DNA from: Actinomycetes bacterium
GTDB lineage: Bacteria; Actinomycetota; Actinomycetes; Actinomycetales; Actinomycetaceae
Assembly: GCA_023387755.1 (NCBI GenBank)
Contig: JAEWHO010000081.1
Location: 1 to 19,497 of the forward strand
Length of the DNA stretch: 19,497 nucleotides
Direction of reading: 5' to 3'
Position 1 is the first letter of the stretch. Each line of letters starts with the position of its first letter. The notes below the pieces were generated by a model. The model made no database searches. It was not told the DNA's origin and saw only the letters and a program-made list of their open reading frames with translations. Shown here one piece after another: positions 1 through 8,498 of the stretch. Position numbers and translations under genes: made by a program.

Positions 1-423
1 CGACTATTCGTGGTGCTGCGCAATGAGGAAGTCTCAGATTTGTACACCATGGACTTTATGGCGCGCGCCTTTGAGGAAGAGGGCGGTGGGCTATTCGACG
101 TCCGGCAAAGCGTCCTCGGGCACCTGCAGCAGGGCGGCAGCCCCACGCCCTTCGACCGTCTGCTCGCCACCCGCCTGGTGGCCCATGCACTGGACGCCCT
201 CCAACAAGAACTGGATGAGGGCGGTGTCGGCGCCTACTACACGGGTATGGCCGCCAACTCCCACCAGCTGCGCCCCGTGGAACATATGCTCGAAGAGCTG
301 GACGTCCCCAACCGCCGGCCCCGCTACCAGTGGTGGCGAGACCTCGACCCGGTCAGCCAGGTGGTCTCCCTACCCGGCACCGAACGCGCCGAATCGATCC
401 CGATTATCTCTGCCCACGACTAA
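1..423 (+). CDS. pfk: 6-phosphofructokinase, eukaryotic-type C-terminal part (partial, 5' end outside window)
   Basis: Phosphorylates fructose 6-phosphate to fructose 1,6-bisphosphate in glycolysis. Frame 1 is open from the window edge to TAA at 421-423, giving the last 140 residues. The phosphofructokinase signature is complete at nt 103-159 (R-x4-GHLQQGGSPTPFDR). The wording LGHLQQGGSPTPFDR, the preceding YTMDF...EEEGGGLFDVR and the tail ending RYQWW match the C-terminal half of animal/fungal PFK far better than bacterial PfkA (usually LGYIQRGGSPTARDR). In eukaryotic enzymes the Arg six residues before that His, and the His itself, belong to the fructose-2,6-bisphosphate effector site, and both residues are present. 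The gene lies 32 bp upstream of pgi and is probably co-transcribed with it. The N-terminal half, full length, and whether ATP or PPi is the donor cannot be seen. Confidence 0.9.
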   Translation, partial: RLFVVLRNEEVSDLYTMDFMARAFEEEGGGLFDVRQSVLGHLQQGGSPTPFDRLLATRLVAHALDALQQELDEGGVGAYYTGMAANSHQLRPVEHMLEELDVPNRRPRYQWWRDLDPVSQVVSLPGTERAESIPIISAHD

Positions 424-455
424 ACCCGCCCACTGCCATATTTGAGGAGAATTAC

Positions 456-2117
456 ATGTCTATCGACCCCACCACCACCCCTGCCTGGCAGTCCCTGAGC
501 GAGACAGCGGACGTCTTCGATATCGACCTGCGCACTGCCTTCGCTAACAACCCTGACCGGGCTGAGCAGCTGAGTGGGCAGGCCGCCGACCTGCACATTG
601 ACCTGTCAAAAAATCTCATCGACGACGCCGTCTTAACCGACCTGCTCGCGCTCGCAGAACAAACCAATGTGCTCGGGCAACGCGACGCCATGATGGTCGG
701 CGAGGTCATCAACGTGACCGAAGGCCGCAGTGTGCTCCACACGGCGCTCCGCCGTCCCGCCACCGATGAGTTGACGGTTGCCGGGCAGGACGTCGTCGCC
801 GATGTTCATGCCGAGTTGGCGAAGGTCTACGCCTTTGCACGGCGCGTGCGCTCCGGGGAGTGGAAGGGGTACACCGGTAAGGCGATCACGCATGTGGTCA
901 ATATCGGTATTGGCGGTTCAGACCTCGGCCCCTATATGGCGTATGAGGCCCTGCGCACGTACGTTCAGAGTGGGCTGGAATGCCGCTTCATCTCCAATAT
1001 CGACCCCACCGATATGGGTCAGACCACCGCTGACCTGCCAGCGGAAACGACCCTGTTTATTGTTGCGTCCAAGACCTTCACCACTTTGGAAACGCTCACC
1101 AATGCGCGCCTGGCCCGCACCTGGCTGCTGGAGAGTCTACGTCAGGAGGGGCTCCTGGACGACGGGGATGAGAAAGACGCCGTCGCCGCCCACTTTGTGG
1201 CCGTCTCCACCGCTTTGGATAAGGTTGAAGAATTCGGGATCAACCCCAATAACGCCTTCGGGTTCTGGGACTGGGTAGGCGGGCGCTACTCGGTGGATTC
1301 CGCCATTGGCACCAGCCTGGCGGTGGCGATCGGGCCAGAGAATTTCGATGATTTCCTGGCCGGTTTTTACGCCATGGACGAGCATTTCCGTACCGCTGCA
1401 CCGCGCGAGAATATGCCGCTGCTCATGGGGCTGCTGAATATCTGGTACGCCAACTTCCTCGGCGCGAACACCCACGCCGTCCTGCCCTACGCTCAGCTGC
1501 TGCACCGCTTCCCGGCCTACTTGCAGCAGCTGACGATGGAATCCAACGGTAAGCGGGTGCGCGCTGACGGCAGCGAGGTCACCTATGACACCGGGGAAGT
1601 GTTCTGGGGGGAGCCGGGCACTAATGGCCAGCACGCCTTCTACCAGCTCATCCACCAGGGTACCCAGTTGATCCCGTGCGATTTCATCGCGTTCGCCAAC
1701 CCGGCCTACCCGCTGCGCGATGGGAACGACGACGTTCATGAGCTGTTCTTAGCGAACTTCTTTGCCCAAACTCGGGCGCTCGCCTTCGGGAAAACAGAAG
1801 ACGAGGTGCGTGCTGAGGGGACGGCTGAGCAGATCGTGACGGCCCGGGTTTTCCCAGGTAATAAACCGTCGACGTCGATTATGGCGCCGGCACTGACCCC
1901 GCGAGTCCTCGGTGAACTTATCGCACTGTATGAACATATTGTGTTCGTCCAGGGCGCTGTATGGGGGATTGATTCCTTCGACCAGTGGGGTGTGGAACTG
2001 GGTAAGCAGATGGCCCGCGAACTCACCCCCGCCGTCGCCGGCAATGAACAAGCCCTGGCCAGCGCGGACCCCTCCACCCGTGCCCTCATCAGCTATTACC
2101 GTCAGCACCGCCAGTAG
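456..2117 (+). CDS. pgi: glucose-6-phosphate isomerase
   Basis: Interconverts glucose 6-phosphate and fructose 6-phosphate in the cytosol; 553 residues, the usual length for the long bacterial/eukaryotic form. The start at 456 follows a good ribosome site (GAGGAGA at 444-450). The frame is open further upstream, but those residues are shadow coding of the pfk end. Visible motifs: NIGIGGSDLGP sugar-phosphate loop; family signature GGRYSVDSAIG around residues 275-285; catalytic Glu362 in MESNGKR; His393 in NGQHAFYQ; second signature FDQWGVELGK ending in the active-site Lys517. The preceding gene is the next glycolytic enzyme, so this is a small glycolysis operon, and a DUF3017-like gene follows after 12 bp. 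Nothing is truncated. Confidence 0.98.
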   Translation: MSIDPTTTPAWQSLSETADVFDIDLRTAFANNPDRAEQLSGQAADLHIDLSKNLIDDAVLTDLLALAEQTNVLGQRDAMMVGEVINVTEGRSVLHTALRRPATDELTVAGQDVVADVHAELAKVYAFARRVRSGEWKGYTGKAITHVVNIGIGGSDLGPYMAYEALRTYVQSGLECRFISNIDPTDMGQTTADLPAETTLFIVASKTFTTLETLTNARLARTWLLESLRQEGLLDDGDEKDAVAAHFVAVSTALDKVEEFGINPNNAFGFWDWVGGRYSVDSAIGTSLAVAIGPENFDDFLAGFYAMDEHFRTAAPRENMPLLMGLLNIWYANFLGANTHAVLPYAQLLHRFPAYLQQLTMESNGKRVRADGSEVTYDTGEVFWGEPGTNGQHAFYQLIHQGTQLIPCDFIAFANPAYPLRDGNDDVHELFLANFFAQTRALAFGKTEDEVRAEGTAEQIVTARVFPGNKPSTSIMAPALTPRVLGELIALYEHIVFVQGAVWGIDSFDQWGVELGKQMARELTPAVAGNEQALASADPSTRALISYYRQHRQ

Positions 2118-2129
2118 CCGCGAGGACAC

Positions 2130-2561
2130 ATGAAGAATAGTCAGCATCCCAGTGCCGGGCGCCATGCCCGCCTTAAAGCGGCAGACACACGGGAATCCGC
2201 GGCTGGTATTAACCCGCTGGGAGACCCACAGGCCGGCGCAAGTCCCATGACCGTCGATATGCCCGTCGCTTCGGCACTGACCTACACCTGGTTGCATCGC
2301 CTCAGCATTGTGGCAGTTGCGGTGATGGTTGCAGTTGCGATTGCCTCCACCTACCTGGTGGGGGCACGCAGCGGCGTCGCCTGGGTAGGGGCGGGCTGCG
2401 TCGTCGCGGCTTTGGTGCGCCTGATTGCGCCCGACGGTGCGGTCCCCGGCGCACGCTCAAAGCTGTTCGACGTGGCGGTCTTGGCGGGGCTGGCATTCGT
2501 CGTATTCCTCTTCCTGCCCTATGCAGGACCGGGTTTGGATCGACCCCTCCAGCTACCCTGA
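2130..2561 (+). CDS. small integral membrane protein, DUF3017-like
   Basis: A 143-residue protein of unknown function. The N-terminal ~50 residues are polar and probably cytosolic. Three hydrophobic segments follow at about residues 58-77, 83-100 and 113-131, with the pattern ALVRLIAPDGAVPGARSKLFDV between the second and third. This arrangement (two helices, an R-L-x-x-P turn, a short charged loop with FDV, then a last helix) is what I recall of the actinobacterial DUF3017 family; family assignment is from memory. The start at 2130 has GAGGA 5-9 bp upstream and is 12 bp after the pgi stop, so it is likely translated from the pgi transcript. Its stop faces the kdpE stop across 12 bp, with no obvious terminator hairpin between them. 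Confidence 0.8.
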   Translation: MKNSQHPSAGRHARLKAADTRESAAGINPLGDPQAGASPMTVDMPVASALTYTWLHRLSIVAVAVMVAVAIASTYLVGARSGVAWVGAGCVVAALVRLIAPDGAVPGARSKLFDVAVLAGLAFVVFLFLPYAGPGLDRPLQLP

Positions 2562-2573
2562 CAATCCGCGCGG

Positions 2574-3254
2574 CTAGGGTACGAACCGGTACCCCATTCC
2601 TAATTCGGTTATGAGATGGACCGGCGCGGAGGAGTCCTCCTCCAGTTTCTGCCGCAATTGCGAGATATAGACGCGCAGGTAATTCGTTTCCTTCCCATAG
2701 GAGGGCCCCCACACCTGTTGGAGCAGGTCGCTTTGACTCACCAGCCCGCCAGCGTGCCGAACCAGCACCTCCAAGACGCCCCATTCGTGCGGGGTCAGGT
2801 GGACTTTCTCACCGGCGCGAGTGACTGTTTTTGCTGCCAAATCAATGCACAGGTGACCATCGTCGGTGTGCACGATGGGCTGGCTTTCCTCCCCGCCACT
2901 GCGCCGCAGGGCGGCCCGCAGGCGGGCGAGCAACTCGCCGAGGGAGAACGGCTTGGTCACAAAGTCATCAGCACCCCGGTCTAGTGCCTCAATCTTCGAC
3001 TCGGCCTCATGCCGCGCGGAGACCACGATAATCGGTACCTGGGACCAGCCGCGGATTCCGTCGATCACGGTCAGCCCGTCAATATCGGGTAGGCCCAGGT
3101 CGAGGAGGACGACGTCGGGACTGCGGTCGGCGGCCGCTGCCAAGGCCTCCGCTCCCGTGGTGGCATGTAGTGCTTCGTAGCCGCGCGCTCGCAGATTCAC
3201 CATGAGGGCGCGCGCAATGGTGGGGTCGTCTTCGACCACGAGGATGCGGTTCAT
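2574..3254 (-). CDS. kdpE: two-component response regulator KdpE (OmpR/PhoB class)
   Basis: DNA-binding response regulator of the K+ uptake operon; 226 residues. The receiver domain (about 1-118) has the acidic pair Asp9/Asp10, phosphoacceptor Asp52 (VVLLDLGLPD), Ser79 and Lys101 (TKPF). The C-terminal winged helix (about 128-226) ends in the typical NYLRVYISQLRQKLE recognition helix and GMGYRF hairpin. Its ATG overlaps the kdpD stop by 4 bp (ATGA), so translation is coupled to the sensor kinase. By family knowledge, phosphorylation by KdpD would drive binding to direct repeats upstream of the operon; candidate sites are at 10486-10532. Identity rests on the position directly after kdpD and on the OmpR-type architecture. 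Confidence 0.96.
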   Translation of the reverse strand: MNRILVVEDDPTIARALMVNLRARGYEALHATTGAEALAAAADRSPDVVLLDLGLPDIDGLTVIDGIRGWSQVPIIVVSARHEAESKIEALDRGADDFVTKPFSLGELLARLRAALRRSGGEESQPIVHTDDGHLCIDLAAKTVTRAGEKVHLTPHEWGVLEVLVRHAGGLVSQSDLLQQVWGPSYGKETNYLRVYISQLRQKLEEDSSAPVHLITELGMGYRFVP

Positions 3255-5839
3255 AGCCCTCCTTCAGTTGTGGCGGAGGCCGCGGGGGTGTCCGCTGTAG
3301 TCGCCGTCTCTAAAGTAATGACCATGGTGAGGCCTCCACCGGGGGTGTCTTCCGCGGTGAGGGTAGCATCGAAGGCTGCCGCCAATCCCTGAGCCACGGC
3401 TAATCCTAAGCCTAAACCGGTCCGGTTATCACGGTCTCCCAGGCGTTTAAAGGGCTGGAATATGGTTGCCTTTTGTTCATCGCTAATACCGGGACCGTGG
3501 TCGATCACGCGGATCGCTACTTGGTCATCAACCATGCCAGCGTCAACAACGACGCGATCTCCCGCGTATTTTTTCGCGTTCTCGATCAGATTTGCCAGTA
3601 CTCGCTCAAGCAGCCCGTAGTCGGCCTTCACCGGCGGCAATCCCTCGGGAACAGCCACCTGAATGGAGGCCGGCAGCAGGGAGGGATCTACCGAGCTGAT
3701 GGCGGAGCCGATAACGTCTGCCGCGTGAACCATTCCGGGGTTTACCACTAGCGCGCCGGACTGGATGCGGCTCATATCCAGCAGGTTGGAGATAAGCGCC
3801 GTCAGCCGGTCCGCACTATCTTCCACCGTTTGTAATAAGTCCCGCTGAATATCTGGGGGTAGTTCCACGTCCGTCATCCGCAGTGAGGAGATAGCGGTCT
3901 TAATCCCCGCCAGCGGGGTGCGTAGGTCGTGCGAGACGGCGGTAAGCAGGGCTGTGCGCACGGCATTGCCGGCCGCTAGCCGTTGGGCGTGGATCTTGGT
4001 TTTGCGTAGTTCTTCCTCGTGCAGAATCTGCACGATCCGCCCGGCATAGGCGTTCAACGTGCGTTGCTGCGAGGCCGAGAGCACCCGCCCGTGGAGCACG
4101 AGGATGTGGTCATCATCCAGGGGCAACTCGGTGGTGACGCCGTCGGGAATTTCACTGGGGGCTTCCCCATCGGGGCCTGCTGCCGCCCGCTCTACCCACT
4201 GGCCATCCTCATCGCGCCGGCGCAGATAAACTGCGCTCTGCCCGAAGGTTTCGGCCACCGCGACCAGCAGGGCCTGCACATCGGTGCCTTCCCGGATCAC
4301 GGTGCCGGCCAGCTCAGATAAGACCAGGGCCTGCGCCCGCGCGTTGCGGGCGTCATCGGCCCGACGGGCCGCCGACCCGACGACGACGGCCACCATCCCA
4401 GCCACTGCAATGAACAGGATGAGGGCGATGATATTTTCCCACTGCGCGATCGTGAAGGTGCCGATGGGGATGGTGAAGAACCAGTTCAAGGCAGCTGTAC
4501 CGACCAAAGCGGTTGTTAATGCGGGCCACCATCCGCCGATAATCGCCACCGCCACCACGACGGTGATATAGGACAGGAAACCGATCGGTAGGAAGGTGTC
4601 GGTTCGACCAACCAGCATAAGCACCGCCGTGAGAATCGCCGGGAGTACGAATGCCGCCACCCATCCGGCGATGCGGCGGCGCAGTGCCAGGGGAGCGGGT
4701 TTGCGGTGCGGGCGGCGGCCGCGGCCGCGGCCCTGGTGGGTGACGATATGGACGTCGATACTGCCGGCCGAGTTGATAATGCGGGAAAAAACCCCACCTC
4801 CCAGCATGCGTTCTAGCCATCCGGAACGGGAGGTGCCGATCACTAGCTGGGATGAGTTCAGGGCGTGTGCGAATTCGATCAGGGCGGCGGCAACGTCATC
4901 CCCGGAGACCGTATGCCAGGTGCCGTCGAGCTGTTCAGTCAGCTCCCGGGCGGCCTGCAGGTCGGCACTGCCCACGTCACGCAGCCCGTTTTCTTGGACC
5001 ACATGCACCACGTGCAGTTCGCGACCCACCATACGCCCCGCGATACGCGCCCCGCGCCTGATGAGGGCAGCGGCGTCGGGACCCCCGGCTACGGCTACGA
5101 GGATACGATCCCGAGCGGGCCACACGTCCTCAATACGTTCTTGGCTGCGGTACTGTTCCAGGCCCTCATCAACCCGGTCAGCCAGCCACAACAGCGCTAA
5201 TTCGCGCAGCGCGGTGAGGTTACCGGCGCGAAAATACTTCGACAGCGCCGCATCGACCTTCTCAGCCTTATAGATCAGCCCCTTCGATAGCCGCGCCCGG
5301 AGCGCATAGGGGGAGAGGTCCACCAGCTCGATCTCATCGGCGGCACGCAGCACCTTATCGGGGACGCGTTCACGCTGGTGGGTGCCAGTAATCGAGCGGA
5401 CCACGTCGTTGAGGGATTCCAGATGCTGGATATTGATCGTGGAGATGACGTCGATGCCGGCGTCACGCAGCCGCTCGATATCCTGCCAGCGTTTTTCCTC
5501 GCTACCCACCACCGTATGTGCGAGTTCGTCCACGAGGGCGATCTCGGGGGCGCGCGCGAGGACCGCGTCGACGTCGAGTTCGTCGTAGGTGGAGCCACGG
5601 TAGTGCACCTGCCGGCGCGGCACACATTCCAGGCCTTCCACCAGCCGTGCCGTCTCCCGCCGCCCGTGGGTTTCCACTAGGGCGACGACGACGTCCCGCC
5701 CTTGGCTGACCAGTTCGCGGGCTTCGGTGAGCATCGCGTAGGTCTTACCTACCCCGGGGGCGGCGCCGAGGTAAACCTTCAGGGTGCCGCGGCGGGCGAC
5801 CGGAGGCCGCCCGCCGGTGGCGGTCTGCTCGCTATTCAC
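3251..5839 (-). CDS. kdpD: sensor histidine kinase KdpD
   Basis: Membrane sensor of K+/turgor that controls KdpE phosphorylation; 862 residues, slightly shorter than the E. coli protein (about 894). Domain order: KdpD N-terminal ATP-binding domain with Walker A G25-AAPGVGKT and Walker B-like LVDELAHT (about 102-109); universal-stress-like domain at about 243-365; a basic RGRGRRPHRK linker; four closely spaced membrane helices (about 388-490); a GAF-like region; then the kinase core with His637 (VSHDLRTPL), Asn754 (NLIENAKKYA), DHGPGIS and GLGLGLAVAQG. The start is GTG at 5839, inside the end of kdpC (8-bp overlap), with only a weak ribosome site, consistent with coupling. The SxS...FTAxY motif reported for c-di-AMP binding in staphylococcal KdpD is not apparent in the universal-stress-like domain. 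Confidence 0.97.
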   Translation of the reverse strand: MNSEQTATGGRPPVARRGTLKVYLGAAPGVGKTYAMLTEARELVSQGRDVVVALVETHGRRETARLVEGLECVPRRQVHYRGSTYDELDVDAVLARAPEIALVDELAHTVVGSEEKRWQDIERLRDAGIDVISTINIQHLESLNDVVRSITGTHQRERVPDKVLRAADEIELVDLSPYALRARLSKGLIYKAEKVDAALSKYFRAGNLTALRELALLWLADRVDEGLEQYRSQERIEDVWPARDRILVAVAGGPDAAALIRRGARIAGRMVGRELHVVHVVQENGLRDVGSADLQAARELTEQLDGTWHTVSGDDVAAALIEFAHALNSSQLVIGTSRSGWLERMLGGGVFSRIINSAGSIDVHIVTHQGRGRGRRPHRKPAPLALRRRIAGWVAAFVLPAILTAVLMLVGRTDTFLPIGFLSYITVVVAVAIIGGWWPALTTALVGTAALNWFFTIPIGTFTIAQWENIIALILFIAVAGMVAVVVGSAARRADDARNARAQALVLSELAGTVIREGTDVQALLVAVAETFGQSAVYLRRRDEDGQWVERAAAGPDGEAPSEIPDGVTTELPLDDDHILVLHGRVLSASQQRTLNAYAGRIVQILHEEELRKTKIHAQRLAAGNAVRTALLTAVSHDLRTPLAGIKTAISSLRMTDVELPPDIQRDLLQTVEDSADRLTALISNLLDMSRIQSGALVVNPGMVHAADVIGSAISSVDPSLLPASIQVAVPEGLPPVKADYGLLERVLANLIENAKKYAGDRVVVDAGMVDDQVAIRVIDHGPGISDEQKATIFQPFKRLGDRDNRTGLGLGLAVAQGLAAAFDATLTAEDTPGGGLTMVITLETATTADTPAASATTEGGL

Positions 5840-6419
5840 CGCGGGCCTTGAGCAGGGCGAGGTTCAGCTCGAGCACGTTCACTCGCGGCTGCCCCACGAA
5901 TCCGAGCGCAGGGGTCTCGGTGTGGGCGCTGACCAGGGCGCGGATATCGGACTCGCTCATATTGTTCCTCTCGGCCACGCGGGCGATCTGCAATTCAGCA
6001 TACGCGGGGCTGATATGTGGATCGAGTCCAGAGGCAGAGGCGGTCAGCGCGTCGGCCGGAATCTGGGCCGGATCGACGCCGTCCCGCTGGGCGATCTCCT
6101 CCTTAGCAGACGCGATATTGGCGGCTAGCTCCTCATTGGTGGGCGCCAGGTTGGAGGCCCCAGAGGAGGTCGGGTCGTAGCCGTTATCGCCGGCGGCGGA
6201 GGGGCGTGATTGGAATAGACTCAGATCGGAGGAGAAATCCTGCCCGATCAAACTCGAGCCGATCACGGTCTCGCCGTCGTAAATGAGCGACCCGTCCGCT
6301 TCCCGCGGGACAATCCGCCCGATCCCCACGATGAGGGCGGGGTAGGCGAGCCCCAGAATAACGGTGAGGGCCAGCAGAGCCCGCAGTGCGGTGCTGAGCA
6401 TTCGTACCGAAGTCGTCAT
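5832..6419 (-). CDS. kdpC: K+-transporting ATPase subunit C
   Basis: Small subunit of the KdpFABC pump, thought to promote ATP and K+ binding through contact with KdpA/KdpB; 195 residues (E. coli 190). One membrane helix near the N-terminus (about 11-36), then a mostly extracytoplasmic domain. Family motifs visible: SLIGQDF, FQSRPSAAG, SGASNLAPTN, TASASGLDPHISP, and the C-terminal GQPRVNVLELNLAL. The start at 6419 follows AAAGGA 9 bp upstream and lies 24 bp after the kdpB stop, the loosest junction between the pump genes downstream of kdpA. Its last codons overlap the GTG start of kdpD. Confidence 0.97.
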   Translation of the reverse strand: MTTSVRMLSTALRALLALTVILGLAYPALIVGIGRIVPREADGSLIYDGETVIGSSLIGQDFSSDLSLFQSRPSAAGDNGYDPTSSGASNLAPTNEELAANIASAKEEIAQRDGVDPAQIPADALTASASGLDPHISPAYAELQIARVAERNNMSESDIRALVSAHTETPALGFVGQPRVNVLELNLALLKARGE

Positions 6420-6443
6420 TGTTTTTCCTTTACCACTCGCAGG

Positions 6444-8498
6444 CTAGAACAGGTGCAGGACGGAAGTGAGCAGCAGGTCGATCAGTTTGATACCGATAAA
6501 CGGCACCACTAAACCGCCTAGCCCGTAAATCGCCAGGTTGCGGCCGAGCAGCTTCGACGCAGTCGTGGGCGTGTAGGTTACGCCCCGCACCGCCAGCGGA
6601 ATGAGGGCCACAATAACCAGGGCGTTGAAGATCACGGCGGAGAGGATGGCCGATTCGGGGCTGGCCAGCCGCATGATATTCAGCCCTGCCAGAGCCGGGA
6701 TCTGCACCATGAACATGGCCGGGATGATCGCGAAGTACTTGGCTACGTCATTGGCAATCGAGAAGGTGGTGAGCGCGCCGCGCGTCATGAGCAGCTGCTT
6801 ACCGATCTCGATCACCTCAATGAGCTTGGTCGGATCGGAATCGAGGTCCACCATATTGGCAGCCTCTTTAGCGGCCGAGGTGCCCGTGTTCATAGCCACG
6901 CCCACATCGGCTTGCGCCAGGGCGGGGGCGTCATTGGTGCCGTCACCGGTCATCGCGACCATACGGCCCGATTCCTGCTCCCGTCGGATCAGCGCGAGCT
7001 TATCTTCCGGGGTGGCCTCAGCCAGGAAGTCGTCGACGCCGGCCTCCTCGGCAATCGCCGCGGCAGTGAGCCGGTTATCGCCGGTGATCATGACGGTACG
7101 GATACCCATGGCGCGCAGCCGGTCGAAGCGTTCCTTCATCCCGGGCTTGACGATATCCTTCAGGTGAATCGTGCCGAGCAGGCGAATCTGATCGTTTTCT
7201 TCGGCGGTCACCACCAGAGCGGTGCCGCCAGATTGCGAGATTTTCTCGACGTCGGTGCGGACCGCCTCCAGGACGTCATTGCTGACGCCGCCGCGAGCCG
7301 CATGGTCGATCATCTCCGAGGCTGCCCCCTTCATCAGGGTGCGGCCGGAGGCTAGACGCACCCCGGACATACGCGTGGTGGCGGAGAAGGGGATGAATTC
7401 GGCGCCGTCATAGTCACTGTCGGCCACCGTCTTATGCTGTTCCTCGGCCAGGCGCAAGATGGAGCGGCCCTCCGGGGTTTCGTCGGCCATGGAGGACAGC
7501 GCCGCGGCACCGGCAACGTCATCCTGGCTCACCCCGGGGGCGGGCAGGAATTCGGTTGCCTGGCGGTCACCGATCGTGATGGTGCCCGTCTTGTCCAGCA
7601 GCAGGGTGTTAATGTCGCCGGCGGCTTCCACGGCGCGGCCGGACAGGGCCAGCACATTGCGCCGCACGAGGCGGTCCATCCCGGCGATGCCGATGGCGGA
7701 CAGGAGCGCGCCAATCGTCGTCGGAATCAAACATACGAGCAGCGCCACCAAAACCAGGATGGACTGGCGGGAGCCGGAGTAGATAGCCATCGGCTGCAGG
7801 GTGAGGACCACCATGAGGAAGATGATCGTCAGTACCGCGAGGAAGACGTTCAACGCGATCTCGTTGGGGGTCTTCTTGCGGCTGGCCCCTTCCACCAGGG
7901 CGATCATCTTGTCGATGAAGGTTTCGCCCGGCTCGGAGGTGATCTTAATGGTGATCTCGTCGGACAGGACCGTCGTACCACCGGTGACGGCGCAGCGGTC
8001 GCCACCCGATTCGCGGATAACCGGGGCGGACTCGCCGGTAATAGCGGATTCGTCCACGCTCGCGGCCCCGTCGATTACGTCGCCGTCACCGGGGATAACC
8101 TGGCCGGCAGCCACGACCACGATGTCACCGGGGCGCAACTGGGAGGCGGGGATTTCCTCCAGGGTGCCGTCCTCGGTTTTACGCATGGCGGTGGTGTGGG
8201 TGCGGGTGCGGCGCAGGGTGTCCGCCTGGGCTTTACCGCGGTCCTCGGCGATAGCTTCGGCCAGGTTGGCGAAAATAACCGTGGCGGCCAGCCAGATCAC
8301 GATGGAGAAGGCGAAGAGGCTGGGTTCTTTAATGGCCAGTACCAGGGTGAGGAGCGAACCGACAGCGACGAGGAACATCACCGGGTTCTTCACCATCCGC
8401 TGCGGTGCCAGTTTGCGGAAGGCAGCCGGCAGCGCGACTCCGACCTGGGCTAGGCTGAAGCCTGCCGGAGCGCTCTTATTGTGAGTATGGGTGGTCAT
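6444..8498 (-). CDS. kdpB: K+-transporting P-type ATPase subunit B
   Basis: Catalytic P-type ATPase subunit that hydrolyses ATP to energise K+ uptake; 684 residues. Visible: TGES motif at 154-157 (Ser157 corresponds to the Ser that is inhibited by phosphorylation in E. coli KdpB); phosphorylated Asp302 in LLDKTGTIT; hinge GDGTNDAPALAQADVG with Asp519 and Asp523; and the membrane charge pair Asp584/Lys587 in SIANDVAKYFAIIPAMF, which is diagnostic of KdpB among P-type ATPases. The N-terminal ~30 residues are polar (THTHNKSAPAG). Its ATG overlaps the kdpA stop by 4 bp (ATGA), so translation should be coupled. All catalytic residues are intact. Confidence 0.98.
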   Translation of the reverse strand: MTTHTHNKSAPAGFSLAQVGVALPAAFRKLAPQRMVKNPVMFLVAVGSLLTLVLAIKEPSLFAFSIVIWLAATVIFANLAEAIAEDRGKAQADTLRRTRTHTTAMRKTEDGTLEEIPASQLRPGDIVVVAAGQVIPGDGDVIDGAASVDESAITGESAPVIRESGGDRCAVTGGTTVLSDEITIKITSEPGETFIDKMIALVEGASRKKTPNEIALNVFLAVLTIIFLMVVLTLQPMAIYSGSRQSILVLVALLVCLIPTTIGALLSAIGIAGMDRLVRRNVLALSGRAVEAAGDINTLLLDKTGTITIGDRQATEFLPAPGVSQDDVAGAAALSSMADETPEGRSILRLAEEQHKTVADSDYDGAEFIPFSATTRMSGVRLASGRTLMKGAASEMIDHAARGGVSNDVLEAVRTDVEKISQSGGTALVVTAEENDQIRLLGTIHLKDIVKPGMKERFDRLRAMGIRTVMITGDNRLTAAAIAEEAGVDDFLAEATPEDKLALIRREQESGRMVAMTGDGTNDAPALAQADVGVAMNTGTSAAKEAANMVDLDSDPTKLIEVIEIGKQLLMTRGALTTFSIANDVAKYFAIIPAMFMVQIPALAGLNIMRLASPESAILSAVIFNALVIVALIPLAVRGVTYTPTTASKLLGRNLAIYGLGGLVVPFIGIKLIDLLLTSVLHLF

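Noticed and set aside
1137..1739. 200-codon frame on the - strand opposite pgi
   Set aside because: Shadow of pgi; no recognisable motif and no ribosome site.
2562..2573. A bidirectional terminator between the DUF3017-like gene and kdpE
   Set aside because: Only 12 bp separate the two stops, and no stem with a T run is seen there or in the adjoining gene ends.
4701..4740. GGCCGC repeats within kdpD as a possible repeat element
   Set aside because: They encode the Arg/Gly-rich linker before the membrane segment and are explained by GC-rich codons for RGRGRR.
7434..8453. 339-codon open frame on the + strand opposite kdpB, with a Gly/His/Asp-rich product
   Set aside because: It is the complement shadow of a conserved kdpB gene. 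The product has no domain and is typical of antisense frames in high-GC DNA.
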